Positions 1 through 12,111 of a stretch of 64,000 nt of DNA are shown piece after piece. Source of the stretch: Parastagonospora avenae f. sp. tritici 18332-5 (taxonomy: Eukaryota > Ascomycota > Dothideomycetes > Pleosporales > Phaeosphaeriaceae); contig JAFJTR010000085.1 of the NCBI GenBank assembly GCA_022559985.1, positions 62,001-126,000 of the forward strand, written 5' to 3'. The stretch's first letter is position 1, and every line of letters begins with the position of its first letter. The notes under the pieces were generated by a model. It saw only the letters and a list, made by a program, of their open reading frames with translations, ran no database searches and had not been told where the DNA came from. The translations under genes and the position numbers were made by a program.

Positions 1-1
1 C

Positions 2-1639
2 ACCATTAACCCCAATGGCTATGCCAATCACCACAACTATGCTGGGTCTTACAACACGCCTCAGGCGCCGCTGCCAGTTGCAGCTCCGGCATATCAGTAC
101 GGGAATACTTTTGGAAATCCCATGTGGCAAGCTCTGCCATACGGCTTCGGACAACACCAGAACCAACGACCACCATCGCCTGATCTGCAACAAGCTCGAG
201 CTTCACTTGAACGACTACGACGACAGACATTGGACAACCCAACGATGCCAGACCTGGTCCATCGGCGATCGTTTTCGTCTACCGCAGATCCTGATACTAT
301 TCCCTTGTCTCCTTCCCAACTTGCACTCCTTCATGAAGTTACGTCTCTCCAGCCCCCGGTTCAACAGCGGCCGGCGCATACCTTCTGTCAACAGCCTCGT
401 CCAGTCACGCCTCCTCATCAGTATGCACCCACATTAGCCAATGCTGCGATTGGCCCATCGCCTGGACACGATGGCATAACGCCGCTGGACCAGGAAATGA
501 TCCGCAAGCAACTAGAGTACGCGAAGAATGCCGAGAGAAGCGCTGAGAGGCGGCGACAAAAGAAGCTGTCCAATGCGGGTTCGATGGCACCACCGCAAGC
601 CGCTCTCAGCACCAAGCGCAAGCGGTCATACAGGAAATCCACAGACTCCGCGTCTGCAGCTGGTCCAAAGCGCCGTAAGCCTCCTGTGAGGCAACAAGGG
701 CCCCCTGATGCTGGTGAAATATACGCACCTCATCATGGCGGGCTTGCTTCTAGCCCTGCTGATGATCAAGCCCATCCGGGCCTTGGAATCATGCACCCAG
801 TCCAACAGCCTCAAGCAAACTACACGTCCTCAAACGCACCGATTTTCAACACATCAATCTTTGATGCACCTCGAAACCAGCGGCTAATGTCTCCCCCAGA
901 GCCTGCGCCTTCCGCACCTCTCGATTGGGACATGCAACATCAAGAAATCACCGCCAACTATGCTGACTACAAATGTTCCGTCACCCTGTTCCAGCTCGAC
1001 ACCGGATGCGGCTACGAATTTGCAGAATCCTGGCTCGAGAAACTGGTTGAAATCAACAACCTCGGACCACCGAGCCACAAATGGCACGCTCACAGCTCGC
1101 GCGGCTTCATCCAAGATGGCGATAGTCTCTCTTTCATCGCCCTTCACAACGCTGCCGATCCATTCGAATGGGGTGTACCACCGACGTCCACCACTTCGAT
1201 CGGCTTCTACGGGCACTTCTGGCAGCAGAACGAGGAGATCATCTGGAAAACCTTCGCGCCTGGCTTCCACTGGCTGTTGGAATTTTGCAAGCAGAACGGC
1301 GGCATCAGCGTGAAGCAGACATGGACATTCGACAACCTGAGAGCCTCGGAGCGGCGCTTTCACAAAGCGTACTGGCTGGCGGCGCGCATGGAACCTACCA
1401 AGGACTTGCTGCGTCACAGGGGCTTGGTATATGATGTGCGAGTCGACACATTCGATGATGGGTTCCAAGTGAGCGAGGAGGATTTGCAGGGCGGCAAGGA
1501 CTGGAGTAGGACGGAGGAGCAGAGTCAAGATGCGTGGAATGGGGTATTGGAGAAGAACGAGGAGATTGGTGATAGGCTTGATGGCGAGGCGAGGTTTGAG
1601 CATGTGTTCATCGGGAGCACGGAGGTGGATGACTTGTGA
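2..1639 (+). CDS. Putative nuclear protein, 5' end outside the window
   Basis: The reading frame is already open at base 2 and runs to the TGA at 1637-1639, so the start lies upstream; the first ATG inside the window (122) is probably internal. The visible 545 residues split in two. The N-terminal half is rich in Pro, Gln and Ser and carries two basic clusters (KRKR followed about 20 residues later by KRRK), a likely nuclear localisation signal. The C-terminal half, from about base 960, looks folded, with aromatic stretches such as GFYGHFWQQNEE and WHAHSSRGF, and ends in an acidic tail. I do not recognise the fold. A role in transcription or chromatin is inferred only from the composition and the basic cluster. 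Confidence 0.8.
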   Translation, partial: TINPNGYANHHNYAGSYNTPQAPLPVAAPAYQYGNTFGNPMWQALPYGFGQHQNQRPPSPDLQQARASLERLRRQTLDNPTMPDLVHRRSFSSTADPDTIPLSPSQLALLHEVTSLQPPVQQRPAHTFCQQPRPVTPPHQYAPTLANAAIGPSPGHDGITPLDQEMIRKQLEYAKNAERSAERRRQKKLSNAGSMAPPQAALSTKRKRSYRKSTDSASAAGPKRRKPPVRQQGPPDAGEIYAPHHGGLASSPADDQAHPGLGIMHPVQQPQANYTSSNAPIFNTSIFDAPRNQRLMSPPEPAPSAPLDWDMQHQEITANYADYKCSVTLFQLDTGCGYEFAESWLEKLVEINNLGPPSHKWHAHSSRGFIQDGDSLSFIALHNAADPFEWGVPPTSTTSIGFYGHFWQQNEEIIWKTFAPGFHWLLEFCKQNGGISVKQTWTFDNLRASERRFHKAYWLAARMEPTKDLLRHRGLVYDVRVDTFDDGFQVSEEDLQGGKDWSRTEEQSQDAWNGVLEKNEEIGDRLDGEARFEHVFIGSTEVDDL

Positions 1640-1895
1640 GGGTTTCGAGGTGTGGGTGTTGGATTGGAATAATGGGATTGGATTGCATGCGACGGATGAC
1701 GGCGTTCGGCGAATGTTACTACACCCCCAGGATCGCATAGGATGCGGAGCATGAAGTCGTAAGGATCGACATTATGGAGGAATCGGTGATTTACTAAGCC
1801 AACCAAACAAGACGCATAATATTTGTATCCTCTGCTGTGTATAACATGTTCTAGTTCGTAACTTCATTCCCGTCAGATCCACCCTCGACCTAATC

Positions 1896-4035
1896 CTATA
1901 CCTTCTCTTTATCCCCCCCAACCACCAACACCTCCACCGGCTCAATCCCGTCCTCATCGACACTAGTATTCCTCCCCCGCGTAAACACCGCCTCCCCCAC
2001 ACTCCCATAAACCCCCATCTTCCCCTCGCCCCTCTCATCCCGCCCCTTCCCCGCATCATACACCCCCCACCCAAACCGCACAAACCTGCTCCTCACCCGC
2101 TCATTCAATCCCACAAACCTTACCCCTGTCCCCTTGCCCCCAAACTTGCGCACATCGTCCACAAGGTCCGCCAGTGCGGTGAGTCCCGTGGTGTCGATAT
2201 TGTGCATCCCGCTCAAGTCCAGAACGACGAGGCGGATTTGTACAGGCTCGTTGTCGGAATCGATGCCGGCGTGGCGGCGCATGCGGGCAGCGCGGCGCTC
2301 GCCGGCAACGCTCCAATTGCGATTTGCGCGCGCGGTGGCGAGGGTGCAGGGGTCGCCTGTGTTGTACGTCGTGATTGCGTCGAGGATTTGGGATTTGACG
2401 TGGTACGCGTTGGGGAAGAGGAGGGGTTGGTGGAGGGCGAAGATTTGCGTGTCGTGGGGGATGGAGGGTTTGTGGGGTGAAGAGGTGAGAAGGGGAGGGG
2501 GGAGGGAGGTGATGCGACGCGCGCGGTGGAAGGCGAGGAAGACGAGGTGGTACGCGATGCCCCATCCGACGGCGGCGCCGATGCCGACTTCGCTGCTGAC
2601 AAAGAGTGTGAGCCAGAAGGCGAGCATCGATGCAATGAAGTCTACAAGACTGGTTTTCCAGTACGCGTAGAATGTGCGGAGTGGGACGAGGATGTGCCAG
2701 ACTGCTGTGACGATGATGGCGGCGAGGGTGGCTTTGGGAATCCAGTACAGCGCCGGGCTGAGTTTGTATATACTGAGAATGACGACGCCGCCGGCGACGA
2801 GGCCGTATGTGGGCGATTTGACGCCGCTGTCGGAATTCACGGCTGTGCGCGACATAGCGCCGCCGACGGCCATGGAGGAAAAGAAGGAGTTAAAGAAGTT
2901 AGTCGTACCCAGGTAAACAAGCTCTTGCGCGGGATCGATAGTGTAGTTATTCTTTCTACCAAAGGCTTTCGCGATGGCGAGGTGTTCGATGGCAGCGGCG
3001 ATGAAGGGTGCGATGGAGCGCGGGAAGACTTTGGAGATTAGTGGGGAGGAAGGGATTTTCGGGGGCAGTATGCCGTTGGATTGGACTTTTGAGAGAGCCC
3101 AGATGGGATCCTTGACGCGGTTCTTATTGACGGCGTAGGATATGCCGGTGAAAAGGCTGAGGACGACGGCACTACGGCCGAGGGCGAGGAGCCAGATCGC
3201 TTTGTTCTTTTTGCCCCAGCGTTGACCCATCTTTTGCATGAGAACGAGGATCACGATCCCGCCGAGACCGATACCAGTTGTGGGACCGTCGAAGTCGGGG
3301 ATTTGACGGAAGAGATCACGAATGATGTTTGCGGTGCCAGTGCCGACGGTTACGCCAAAGAGTGAGGGGATCTGGCCGAGCATAATGACGATTGCTGCTG
3401 CGCTAATGAAGCCACTGAGAACAGGGATGGAGATGAATTCAAGCAGAAAGCCGAGTTTTAGAGCACCGATGACTAGAGCGTAGATGCCGACTGAGAGCGC
3501 AACGGCGGAGGCGATGGTTTGGGGCGTGTAGCCCTCTTTTTGAACATCGCGAATAATCTCGGCAGTCAAGAGACCCATAAGGGAAGTTGGACCAGTGGAC
3601 ATGTCTGGTAAGATCGTTAACATGCATTCTTTTCTGACGCTTTCCATTCCTACCTTTCGATGTGCCCATGATGAAGTAGAGGAAGTTCGGCAACCAGCTA
3701 GACATGAGCCCATATTGACCAGGAATTGTCGCAATCTTCGCGTATGCCAGCGACTGTGGGATCAAAAGTACGCCGACAGTGATGCCAGCGAGAGTGTCGT
3801 TTAGTAGCCATCGTGGATTGTATTTGGGTAGCCCTTGAAGTTGGTCAGTGCAGGTCTGTTGGGGCTTTTGGATTCGCTCACAGTGAATGATTGGCACTCT
3901 CTCTTGGAGATATTGGCTGGCCACTGATGGAGCAGCACGAACTGCTTTGCCGCCGTACCGCACAGTTCGTTGAAGCGTGACATCGTTGATGACGGCGTCT
4001 TTCACACGACCTGGCACTTTGCGGAAATAATCCAT
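1896..4035 (-). CDS. SulP-family sulfate permease with C-terminal STAS domain
   Basis: A plasma-membrane sulfate/proton symporter of the SLC26/SulP family. I read three exons: 3882-4035, 3654-3833 and 1896-3604, with 48- and 49-bp GT-AG introns, giving 680 residues. The first junction restores the family signature around residues 50-85 (WLPKYNPRW, LIPQSLAYAKIA); the second restores MGTSKDMSTGPTS. About ten hydrophobic segments follow. The C-terminal STAS domain is clear (LVVLDLSGMHNIDTTGL, the anti-sigma-antagonist-like strand and helix). The start at 4035 is the first ATG giving the conserved N-terminus; the longer frame upstream is non-coding. Fungal orthologues (cys-13/cys-14, sB type) are usually induced on sulfur limitation; nothing in this sequence proves that here. 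Convergent with the gene to its left. Confidence 0.93.
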
Positions 4036-6472
4036 TGTGTGAAGCAGTCTTGCCTGGAAGCAAAGAGTCGAATATGTAGAGAATGGAGGAAATCGCGAAA
4101 TGCAGTGACCTAGAACATGAGGACCTGACTGATCGATATTCACGGCAACCGAGATAATTCCTGTGCGAGATATATCCAGCTCTGATGCCCCAAGACGGAA
4201 ACTGCGGGAAGGCTGCACACCGATGTGCAGTGTATTGTGCGCGAAACGAGGAATATTGCGCCTACCAGACCAGCGGGCAGTACACCCTTAAGGCTTCAGA
4301 CAGGCATGGAAACATGCCTGGAGCATGGAGATGGTCAACCCGGTAATCTTCGGCCAATGATGAATGACAGTTACCAACGCAACGGATAGGCCACGATGGA
4401 TCTAGTAGGGAGCTACATGTGATAGTACACGACATGGGGACGGACCTTCCAAGTCAAGAACCAGAGGCGCAAGCTCAGAAAAGAGGTGGAGACCAATACC
4501 TGGTGCTGTGAGACGAGTGGCGCATGCAAGTATCGGTGTCAAGCTAGGGATAGTTATTACAGTAAGCCGTGCTTGCTGGCTTCCATGTTGCGGCGCTATC
4601 ATGGTCGTTCGTCAGCAATCCAACCGACCGTTGAGGTAGTGTTAAGATCATCGAGTTGCACAAGCTTGGCTGAGACAAGATCCGAGTAGGTGGTCCATTA
4701 CATCAGTACTTCGTTCGAATAGTTGCTGCTTTCAAACCTCGAGAGTGACAGTTCCGACTGAAGATGTCGCCGTGGAGAGGTGTTTACCCCGCAGTTTGCA
4801 TCAGCAACAAGATTAGCTTCCGTAAGCCGTCCGTGAAGCCGCTCGAAACAAGCTTTAAAACAAGCTCCGGGAATGATTGGCTGAGGATCCTGGTCGATTA
4901 TCTCCCGTGCCGAATCAGCCCCGTTCAAACACACCACATAAACGTCGCTGATCAAGGCGTGCGGGTCACATCTATCTCGGCAGTTCGGCTTAACTTGAGC
5001 CACAACAGTGCGTCGCCGCGTGTGCTGTACTGGGTTTACGGGAACAGCGACGAATGAATGCGAGGGTTGCGAGCACCGTGTTATTCCCTTGCGCCGATTG
5101 TGAGATGGTGGCATTATGTTGCGGCATTTGAGATCCTGCCTGTATCTTTACGACTCAAGCTCATCCATGTTGTGCCTGCGGGTGTGGAGACCGCTGCGGG
5201 AAGGAAGCCGCTGAACGGCTGTTTCCACTTCGCCTGAGGTGGACATCATCGTCGTGGATGTACCATTATGACCACTCAGTGGCGTGACTCTATCACTAAG
5301 TGTAGCCAAGAGAACATGAGCGTCTGTTGGTTGTGATGATCCTCTGGGTTAGATGAGCGATACTGCTGGAGCAAATGGAGCTCGAGATTGATCTTACGGC
5401 CCTTGTCTGCATTTGCTGCAGCACTGACTAATTGTCCTCGCTAGTATGCCCAGCGGCTTCTGATCCCATGCTGCATGGCCTTGGTATCGCATGGTAGATG
5501 CATGACGTTCACATGAAAGGAGGTGGGTGCAGTAGGTAGCTTGTTGACAGCGTGATCGATGGACCGCGACCGAGACTCTCCCAATCTGACCTTGTGACAA
5601 CAACACCGATCCAGTCATATTTATGTATGTGCAAACAGCAGGTCAGGGAACTTGAAGTTGATGGAGGCTTTGGCGGAGCTGTGATGTTGTGCAAAAGTTC
5701 GTCGGCACCTTGGAACACGATGGTTGAAGACCGGACCTTATATCATCTCGGAACCCAATATTCGGATTGGAATATGCTAGGGGTTGGTGAATCGGAACTT
5801 TCCTCGCGCTGACATTGCGGATGGTGAGCATATGGCGAAACTTTAGGAGCCATCCGGTTTGAAAACCCTGCGATCGGAAGAAGAAGTTTGACATACTCGA
5901 CTCCTAGGTTGGATGCCAGAGATCGGCGTGGTTAAGACCATAAAGAGAAAGATGTACCAGGCCTTGACGTCCTATCTCTCTATAAACCAATGTCAACTCT
6001 GGGGATTATATCCAGCTCATGCTGCGCGACTTGGGTTGATTTTGCAACATGTGTTCACTTATTGGTGAACACTTGCGATACCAACACATGCTTTTTCTAG
6101 CCAAGAAGGTGTGATGTGGTGATGGTTCACGGGTTGATGCAGGTCCCACCTGGGAAAGTTTGGGGTTAGCGCGAACGTCTATGCAGGCGCGTACGCGTCG
6201 CTGTCGATGCATCCTTCCGATATAAAATATCAGGGTCAGGATGAAAGACGCGGTCTTCGAGGGTGAAAGAAAGAAGTGAGATTGCGAAAATGACCGCACG
6301 TCATGGCCGAGATGACGACAGTGATGTCGAGGGAAGGTTCAAAGAGAGTTCGGTGTTCGGACGCGATCCATGACACAAGCTTCTCCGCGCTAACGCCAAG
6401 AACGAATTTTTGGCAGTTACGACGTCGCCAACCCCACATGTTGCTGTCAACATTGATAGTGAATTGAAGAAG
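4036..6472. other. Gene-free stretch between divergent genes
   Basis: About 2.4 kb between the divergent sulfate permease and the 6.5 kb gene. Only short, mutually overlapping frames occur, most without an ATG, and none resembles a known protein. It should hold the promoters of both neighbours. No transposon ends or tRNA were seen. Confidence 0.5.
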
Positions 6473-8792
6473 ATGGCGCGAAAGAAGAAGAGCGCCGCGG
6501 CCGACGGCGAGAGCGCGTCCAGCACGCCCCCGTCCGCGGCGAGCAACGGGGCAGGCAAGAAGCCGGCGCATGAACCCTCGACGTCGGCGCTCATCATCTG
6601 TCGCAACAAGTGAGTTTTACTGCCAGGCACGTCCCAGTCCGCCTTGTTACGGCCCCTACTAACACTGCAAAAACAGACATTGGCGGTATATATCTTCCTT
6701 CCATGGACCGTGGTTGCAATTACCACCTGAAGTCCTTGAGAGCCTCGCGCATTCCAACTATCTCTCCCCGCGCCCCCACCCCATCGACCCCGCCGTCTTT
6801 TACGACCTGGTCAAGATTCGGAAAGCGGTAGATGAAGCGACAAACCTGGCGGTGCGTGCAACGTCAGGCCTTACTTCTGCGGCATTGAACAACAACCTCA
6901 ATGGGAACAACAATATGCTTGGGGGCGCTGCAGCGCTGGGGATAGGCTATGGCGGGGGCGGCAGTGGTAAACTGAGTCGAGAAAGAAAACATCGAATGAG
7001 AGAATTGGCAACAAGTAAGCTTTCCCAAGCATATCATCTGGACGAGATAGCCGCAAGCGTTGCGACAATGCAAAGCGCCAGTACGCTGGAAGACGTCGCG
7101 CATCTAGTGCTGCAAAGGAATCCCAATGATGTCGATGCGAAGTACGTCCACTTCTTTCACGAGAAGATCCCGAGTCGGATGATGGCGCAGTGCACGCCGT
7201 TGGCCACTTTGAACGACATCATAGCGGAAAGACCGAGCGACGGGAGCCCATTACGGACGCGCGCCTTGACGCGCATCTTCAAAGAGGACTACGTGAACTC
7301 AGCAAAAGACTTGAGCGAGGCGCTAAGTACGGCGCGATATATGATGCAGCAGCATAGGGCGGGAAAAGATCAGTTGGTGCTGGCAAAGACGTATCAGGAG
7401 CAGTATGGAAGAGACTGGAGACAAGAGGTCAAAATTCCAGAAGAAGATCAGCCAAGCTCGCTGGAGACGCAATTATTGTTTCACCGTGCCGGTGTTTATT
7501 TTACCATAGCTTGCGGCTATGTCCACGCCGCGCTCGACGGGTTGCGAGAAGCAGAAGAGGCAAAATCGAAAAGAGACGTTCAAGTTGCCGCGGGCGAGGA
7601 GCCATCTCCATTGTCTGAAGATGAAGATGAAGGGATAAGAAGACGTGCTGAGGCCCGCAAGCAGGTCCGCCAAAATGCCAAACGTGCGCTTCGCGACTAC
7701 AACGCCTTTCTATCGCATTTCGACTACACCCCAGGCATCTCCGCCGAGCTGGCAGAAGAATTTCTGCGAAGGCTCGGACATCCCACGAACGGCAGCGTGC
7801 CCAAAGAAGTCTATAAGCCCCCACTGAACCGTCTCATCGAAGCCCAAAACTCTACCTCGCCATCGTTACCCATCTCCGAAGCTCTAGTCCCACACTCTCG
7901 ACGCAATAACGATCGCGCATCATGGCCAAAACTGCCTCCCCCTGAGATCTTCAAAGTGTCGCAACTTTTCGACGCTGTACCGCCATCAACATTACCTCCC
8001 TACCCGCCGCCAGCTCCAACAACTCCCGCCTCAGCCGCCGCATCCGCCTTTGCTGACTCTCACGAATCGATCACATACCACCCGCTCCTCACCGACGCCC
8101 TCCACTCTCTCCTCCTGTGCCACGCGCTCCTCCAAACACCCAGCAAAGAACATCTCCGCCACGCCCACAATGCCGCCCGCCTCGCCCGCATCTGCGACGG
8201 CTACCCCATCTTCCTCGCCGCGCGCTCCCCCGCCCGCGCCGACTGGATCGAAGTCCTCCGCCGCGCCGGCAACTGGATCAACCTCAACACATCCTGGGAA
8301 TCGCTCTGCCGTCCCGCCCCCCTCCCAGGCAACGCCGACACCGCCAAAAAAGAAGAGTCCGAGAAGCAGAAATCCGAGCGCAGGAAACATGAAGCCGTGC
8401 TCGAAGCGCTGGCAGACGAGCGTGTCGTTGATGAAGAGAGTTTCCAGCGCGCGGTCAGAGCGAGGGAGAGGAGGTTCGCGGAAGATGAGGCCGCGGAGAA
8501 AGAACCGGGCAGTCCGGGAACGAATGGCGCGCCGCCCAAACGCTGGGCGCAGGATGATGGGCGCGAGTATCCGATTAGCACGGAGCGCGCGGAGGCGATT
8601 TCTAGATGGGTGCGGGAGGCGCCGAGTGTGGTGGAGGGCAGTGGGGCGAAGAAGAGGCGAACAAAGGGCAAGGGAAAGAGAGTTCCGGGGCTGGGGAAGA
8701 GAGGGAGTACCGGGGTGAGTTTGGCGGATAGTGTTGAGGGTTTGAAGCTCGGAGACGAAGAGGGGGAAGAGGGGGAAGAGGTGGATGAGTAA
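6473..8792 (+). CDS. Conserved fungal protein of unknown function with TPR-like helices
   Basis: Two exons, 6473-6609 and 6677-8792, joined by a 67-bp GTGAGT...CAG intron, encode 750 residues. The ATG at 6473 has a good context (AAGATGG) and opens with a lysine cluster (ARKKK). Across the splice the protein reads ICRNKHWRYISSFHGPWLQLP, a well-conserved-looking block. Residues 200-330 contain paired helices (RALTRIFKEDYVNSAKDLSEAL; FHRAGVYFTIACGYVHAALDGL) like tetratricopeptide repeats. A Gly/Asn-rich loop lies near residue 110, a Pro/Ala-rich linker near 450, and the C-terminus is basic (KKRRTKGKGKR) then acidic. No catalytic motif is visible, so no function is proposed. Convergent with the next gene, about 180 bp away. 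Confidence 0.85.
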
Positions 8793-8972
8793 TATTTTGC
8801 TATTTGTGAGTTCGACTCTGCTTTGGCATTGATTTGATAGGAAAATCTAGTTGAATATTATAGGTGTGATTGATGTTGTTGCATTTTCGGCATTTCACGG
8901 TCGATTAAGCATGGTTTGCGCACAGCACGTTCTTCGTTATTCAATTCCTCGTTATCGACATGTGCTTCTTTA

Positions 8973-9695
8973 TCAGTCTTCGTCTAGCTCATCCGCTCCC
9001 CCAAAAACACACAATCCACTATTCCGCCACTCTACTTCCTCCACCCCCATAGCCTCGCTTACATCCGTCACGAGACTCGAGCGTAAATTCTCATGCAAAT
9101 ACCCACGCGGCGCGTAGTGGTAGTAAGTCTCCATGTCGTCGGAGGCACCATCCTCGGACTCAGGCGAACAGAAGAAGTTCGGGACGCGAGAAGAGGGAAG
9201 AGCTGGTTGTTCAGGTGGTGACGAAGAGCTAGGACACATGCTGCCAGCAAGAACAGCTTGGGCGCGTGCGCGGGATGTTAGCCAGTCTTCATAGGCGTCT
9301 GTATCCTCATCTTCTTGCGTGGCCCCCGACTCACCGGCCACAGCTTTGTGCTTCTGCGCCTGTTCTTCGACATCCAGTTTCGCATGCGGTACCATAACAA
9401 TAATTTCCTCACCCACGTCCCTGCATCCTGCGAAAAAATCCATAGCAGTATCGACATCAACGTCCGAGATGGGTTTGTCTTCGGGTGATTCGGGATTGTG
9501 TACATCTGCATCTGGCTGCTGTGTTGGTGCGGTATTGATATGGTCTTGCTGTGGTAGACGGACGGTTGGCAATTCCTTCAATCGATTCGACGGAAAGTCT
9601 TGCAGCTTCCCCTCGACCGGCGAGCCTGCGTTTGTAAAAGCAGTATCCGCAGCTCCCTGAGCCGCAGCTTGTTTGGCAGCGTAGAAATCGGACAT
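8973..9695 (-). CDS. Hypothetical acidic protein
   Basis: A single exon of 240 residues starting at the ATG at 9695. It is rich in Asp, Glu, Pro and Ser and probably largely disordered. A short helical N-terminus (MSDFYAAKQAAAQGAADTAF) and one more ordered block (TAMDFFAGCRDVGEEIIVMVPHAKLDVEEQA) stand out. No known domain was recognised. It ends close to the 3' end of the preceding plus-strand gene. It lies 18 bp downstream of the next minus-strand frame, so it could in principle be a further exon of that gene, but its good N-terminus argues for a separate gene. Confidence 0.6.
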   Translation of the reverse strand: MSDFYAAKQAAAQGAADTAFTNAGSPVEGKLQDFPSNRLKELPTVRLPQQDHINTAPTQQPDADVHNPESPEDKPISDVDVDTAMDFFAGCRDVGEEIIVMVPHAKLDVEEQAQKHKAVAGESGATQEDEDTDAYEDWLTSRARAQAVLAGSMCPSSSSPPEQPALPSSRVPNFFCSPESEDGASDDMETYYHYAPRGYLHENLRSSLVTDVSEAMGVEEVEWRNSGLCVFGGADELDED

Positions 9696-9713
9696 GCTGT
9701 GATCACTGACAGT

Positions 9714-11504
9714 TCAGCCCAAGCTGTCGGAGACTGCATCATCATCTACGATCTCTTCGTCTTGTGTCTTTGTCTCGGTACCGGCCGTGTATGCAGACTC
9801 CGGAGACTCTTCCGGAGTGTCGAGAATATGGTTGAAGTCCGCGAAGGAAAAAAATGTGCGGTGGAGACCTGGTGGTGGGCGTAGGGATGGCAGTGTCGGA
9901 GTCTTGACTTCGTCGGTGGCAGCGTCGCTGGTTGAAGCGGTGCTCACTTTCGTTCCGGCCAAACGTATGATCTCTTCTGTAGCTTCGGTGTCGTCTGCGT
10001 CGTATATGGAAGGAAGCGACTTGGCTTTTGCTGGAAAGGAGAGGATGCGAGATTTCACGTATTCGCCATTCCTTGAAGTGTCGTGGAACATCGCCGAGTC
10101 CACTGCCATTCTTCGAGACCCCGGGGGTCTGTCGGTACCATAAATCGACGGCAGTGACCATGTTGGTGCCGCGCGTTCTCGTAGAAGGTTTTCCTCTTCC
10201 TCTTCCTCTTCCTCTTCCTCTTCCTCTTCCTCTTCCTCTTCCTCTTCCTCTTCCTCTTCCTCTTCCTCTTCCTCTTCCTCTTCCTCTTCCTCATCAAACA
10301 CCAGCTCTTTCTCCATGCGCTGCATCTTGAACCTAGAAAAGACTCTCCCATCCTTCGGCACACGAAGTACACAAAACTTCCTCCGCCGAAACTGCTGCTC
10401 ACGAAACCACGTCGGCGTCCAAGTCTCAATAACTCGTACAACCTCCACTCCCTCATCCATCAGCGTCTCTCCCCACCTCAATTTGCTCACCTCAGACGCG
10501 TACCACCCCTCTCCTCTACTCCACCCATCATCTCTCTTCCTCTTATACTCGCTTACCCGCATCCCCGCCCGACCATCTATCTTCCCCACCACCGCACGCT
10601 CGACGACTTCCATGCACCCCACCCACGCAGCTACCAGCGCGTCGAAGTCATTGCGATCATCGGGCGACAAGTTCCCGCTGTTTTGGCAGTTGTGCAGATC
10701 CCATGTGATGTCTGACTTCTCCCAGAGTGCGGGATAGTGGAAGTCGGCGGTACAGATGGGGCAGAATGTTGGACAGCGGTCGGTGAAGATTAGGCAGTAG
10801 ATACGGTGGGCGAGTGCGTTGACGGGGGAGAGGTGTGTGAGGGGGAGGGTACAGAGGAGGCAGGATGTTCGTGGGATGAATGCGGAGAGGGTAGATGAGG
10901 GGCTTGTTATGAGAAGATCATTTTTTGTGGTAGAGATGGCTTCCTCAGCTGAGGAGGCGTCAATGACGGGCTCGATGGAGAGAGATGAGACCGCCGCTTC
11001 GTCCACGACCTTTGAAGTGTCTGCGAGTGCTAAATTGCCCTGGACTTTGGTCTTGTGCTTTCCGAAAAGTATCTCCAGCCTTTTTTGGAGGTCAATAAGC
11101 TTTTCTTGTCGTTCTTTATGATCTTTTACGCGTTGGAGCAGGCCACTCCAGCATCGATTCATGTGCGCAACTCAACTGTATACACTGAAGTCAGAGTAGT
11201 CGAGGAAGCATAGCGCACATTTGCCTTGGTCTGCTTCGATAATACGTGATTCGGAGTCTTCTGTCTCTATGTCCACATCTGGTCCGTAGAATTCGTCCGA
11301 AAGTTTTGGCGATGGACGGTCAGGTAGCTCTGGTGCCAGAGAGGGAGAAGGCGGAGCAGTGGGCACTTCGTATTCCTCCATCAAAGATTGCGAAGATGAG
11401 TTTTGTTCCTCAACGGTTGACATATCGACCAAAGAAAATATGTCTGCTATGGCGGCTTTAGATCCGGGCGGTGTAGCCGAGGGTTTTAGCGGATCTGGTG
11501 CCAT
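9714..11504 (-). CDS. C2HC zinc-finger protein gene interrupted by an in-frame TGA
   Basis: Two adjacent frames, 11172-11504 (starting MAPDPLKPS) and 9714-11162, lie in the same reading frame and are separated only by TGA (11172-11174) plus three codons. Read across the TGA they form C-x2-C-x14-H-x3-C. The same spacing recurs about 90 residues later (CLLC...HRIYC), followed by a third Cys/His group (CPIC...HNC). A helical, charged segment (LLQRVKDHKERQEKL) joins the fingers. A run of 34 glutamates from a hexanucleotide repeat precedes a disordered tail. Function is unknown; zinc binding is inferred from spacing. The TGA may be a nonsense mutation, a readthrough codon or an assembly error. A 63-bp intron (GTGTAT...AAAAG) could remove it but would also delete the His and last Cys of finger one. 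Confidence 0.7.
10191..10292. repeat. Hexanucleotide tandem repeat (TTCCTC)17 inside coding sequence
   Basis: Seventeen perfect copies of TTCCTC (GAGGAA on the coding minus strand), 102 bp, encode 34 consecutive glutamates in the zinc-finger gene. Copy-number change in units of six keeps the frame, so length variation between strains is expected. The array also produces spurious Leu-Pro and Lys-Arg frames. Confidence 0.97.
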
Positions 11505-12111
11505 GTCGACTTGATGCAGGAAGATTAGCGTGGTGATAGCTTGCTGTCGTGTAGCAAAGTTGAGTAGATGTTTATGAGTTGTAGAAACTTTAGACCAAGC
11601 AAACGTGATTGTGTAAGGAGAGGAGGGTATTTGATTTGTTATGCACGCTAGGGATTGGATTCATTCACTTTGGGAGCCTGCTAGCAGTCGAGTCAACAGC
11701 TACCTTACTTAGGGTGCGTGTGCTTCTTCTCGTTGGCCATTATTGTTCGGACACAGTGTTCGTTCTGTTCTCATGTGAAGAGCTGTCGCGTACCGCCTTA
11801 CTTCCGCGCATCAATCGCGGTGATAGTTCGAGTCTCGATAGCGCTATCCAAGCCCACAGTATTGTTTTGTGAGTTTTTATTGTACACACGGATAGTTCGA
11901 TCCTCTGGCTGCCGATGTTTTGGTGCCGGTGAATGATGTGGGGGTACTAAACCCTGTCAAGCCTAGCGCGGTTTGGCTTTCTTGCAGACGTGGGGCAAAC
12001 AACGGCGGGAGCAAGCTACAACCACTATTTAAGCAACATTTCAGTCTATCAACAGTACGTTGTAGTTCCTTTAGCAGTGCATCCGACTCTGCTGACGTGA
12101 TGGTAGTACGT
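11505..12111. promoter_or_regulatory. Divergent promoter region with a probable 5'-UTR intron
   Basis: Roughly 600 bp between the divergent zinc-finger gene and the NYN gene. Next to the NYN gene, a donor GTACGT at 12055, a branch-like GCTGAC at 12091 and TAG ending at 12105 fit a 51-bp intron in its 5' leader. Frames extending upstream of 12100 lack an ATG. Confidence 0.45.

Noticed and set aside
884..1738. 284-codon minus-strand frame opposite the first gene
   Set aside because: Antisense shadow of the folded C-terminal domain; no start context or motif.
4698..5114. 138-codon minus-strand frame
   Set aside because: No motif, mixed composition, and overlapped by an equally plausible plus-strand frame.
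10028..10330. Leu-Pro repeat protein on the plus strand
   Set aside because: Produced by the hexanucleotide array read in another frame; the glutamate frame fits the surrounding coding sequence.
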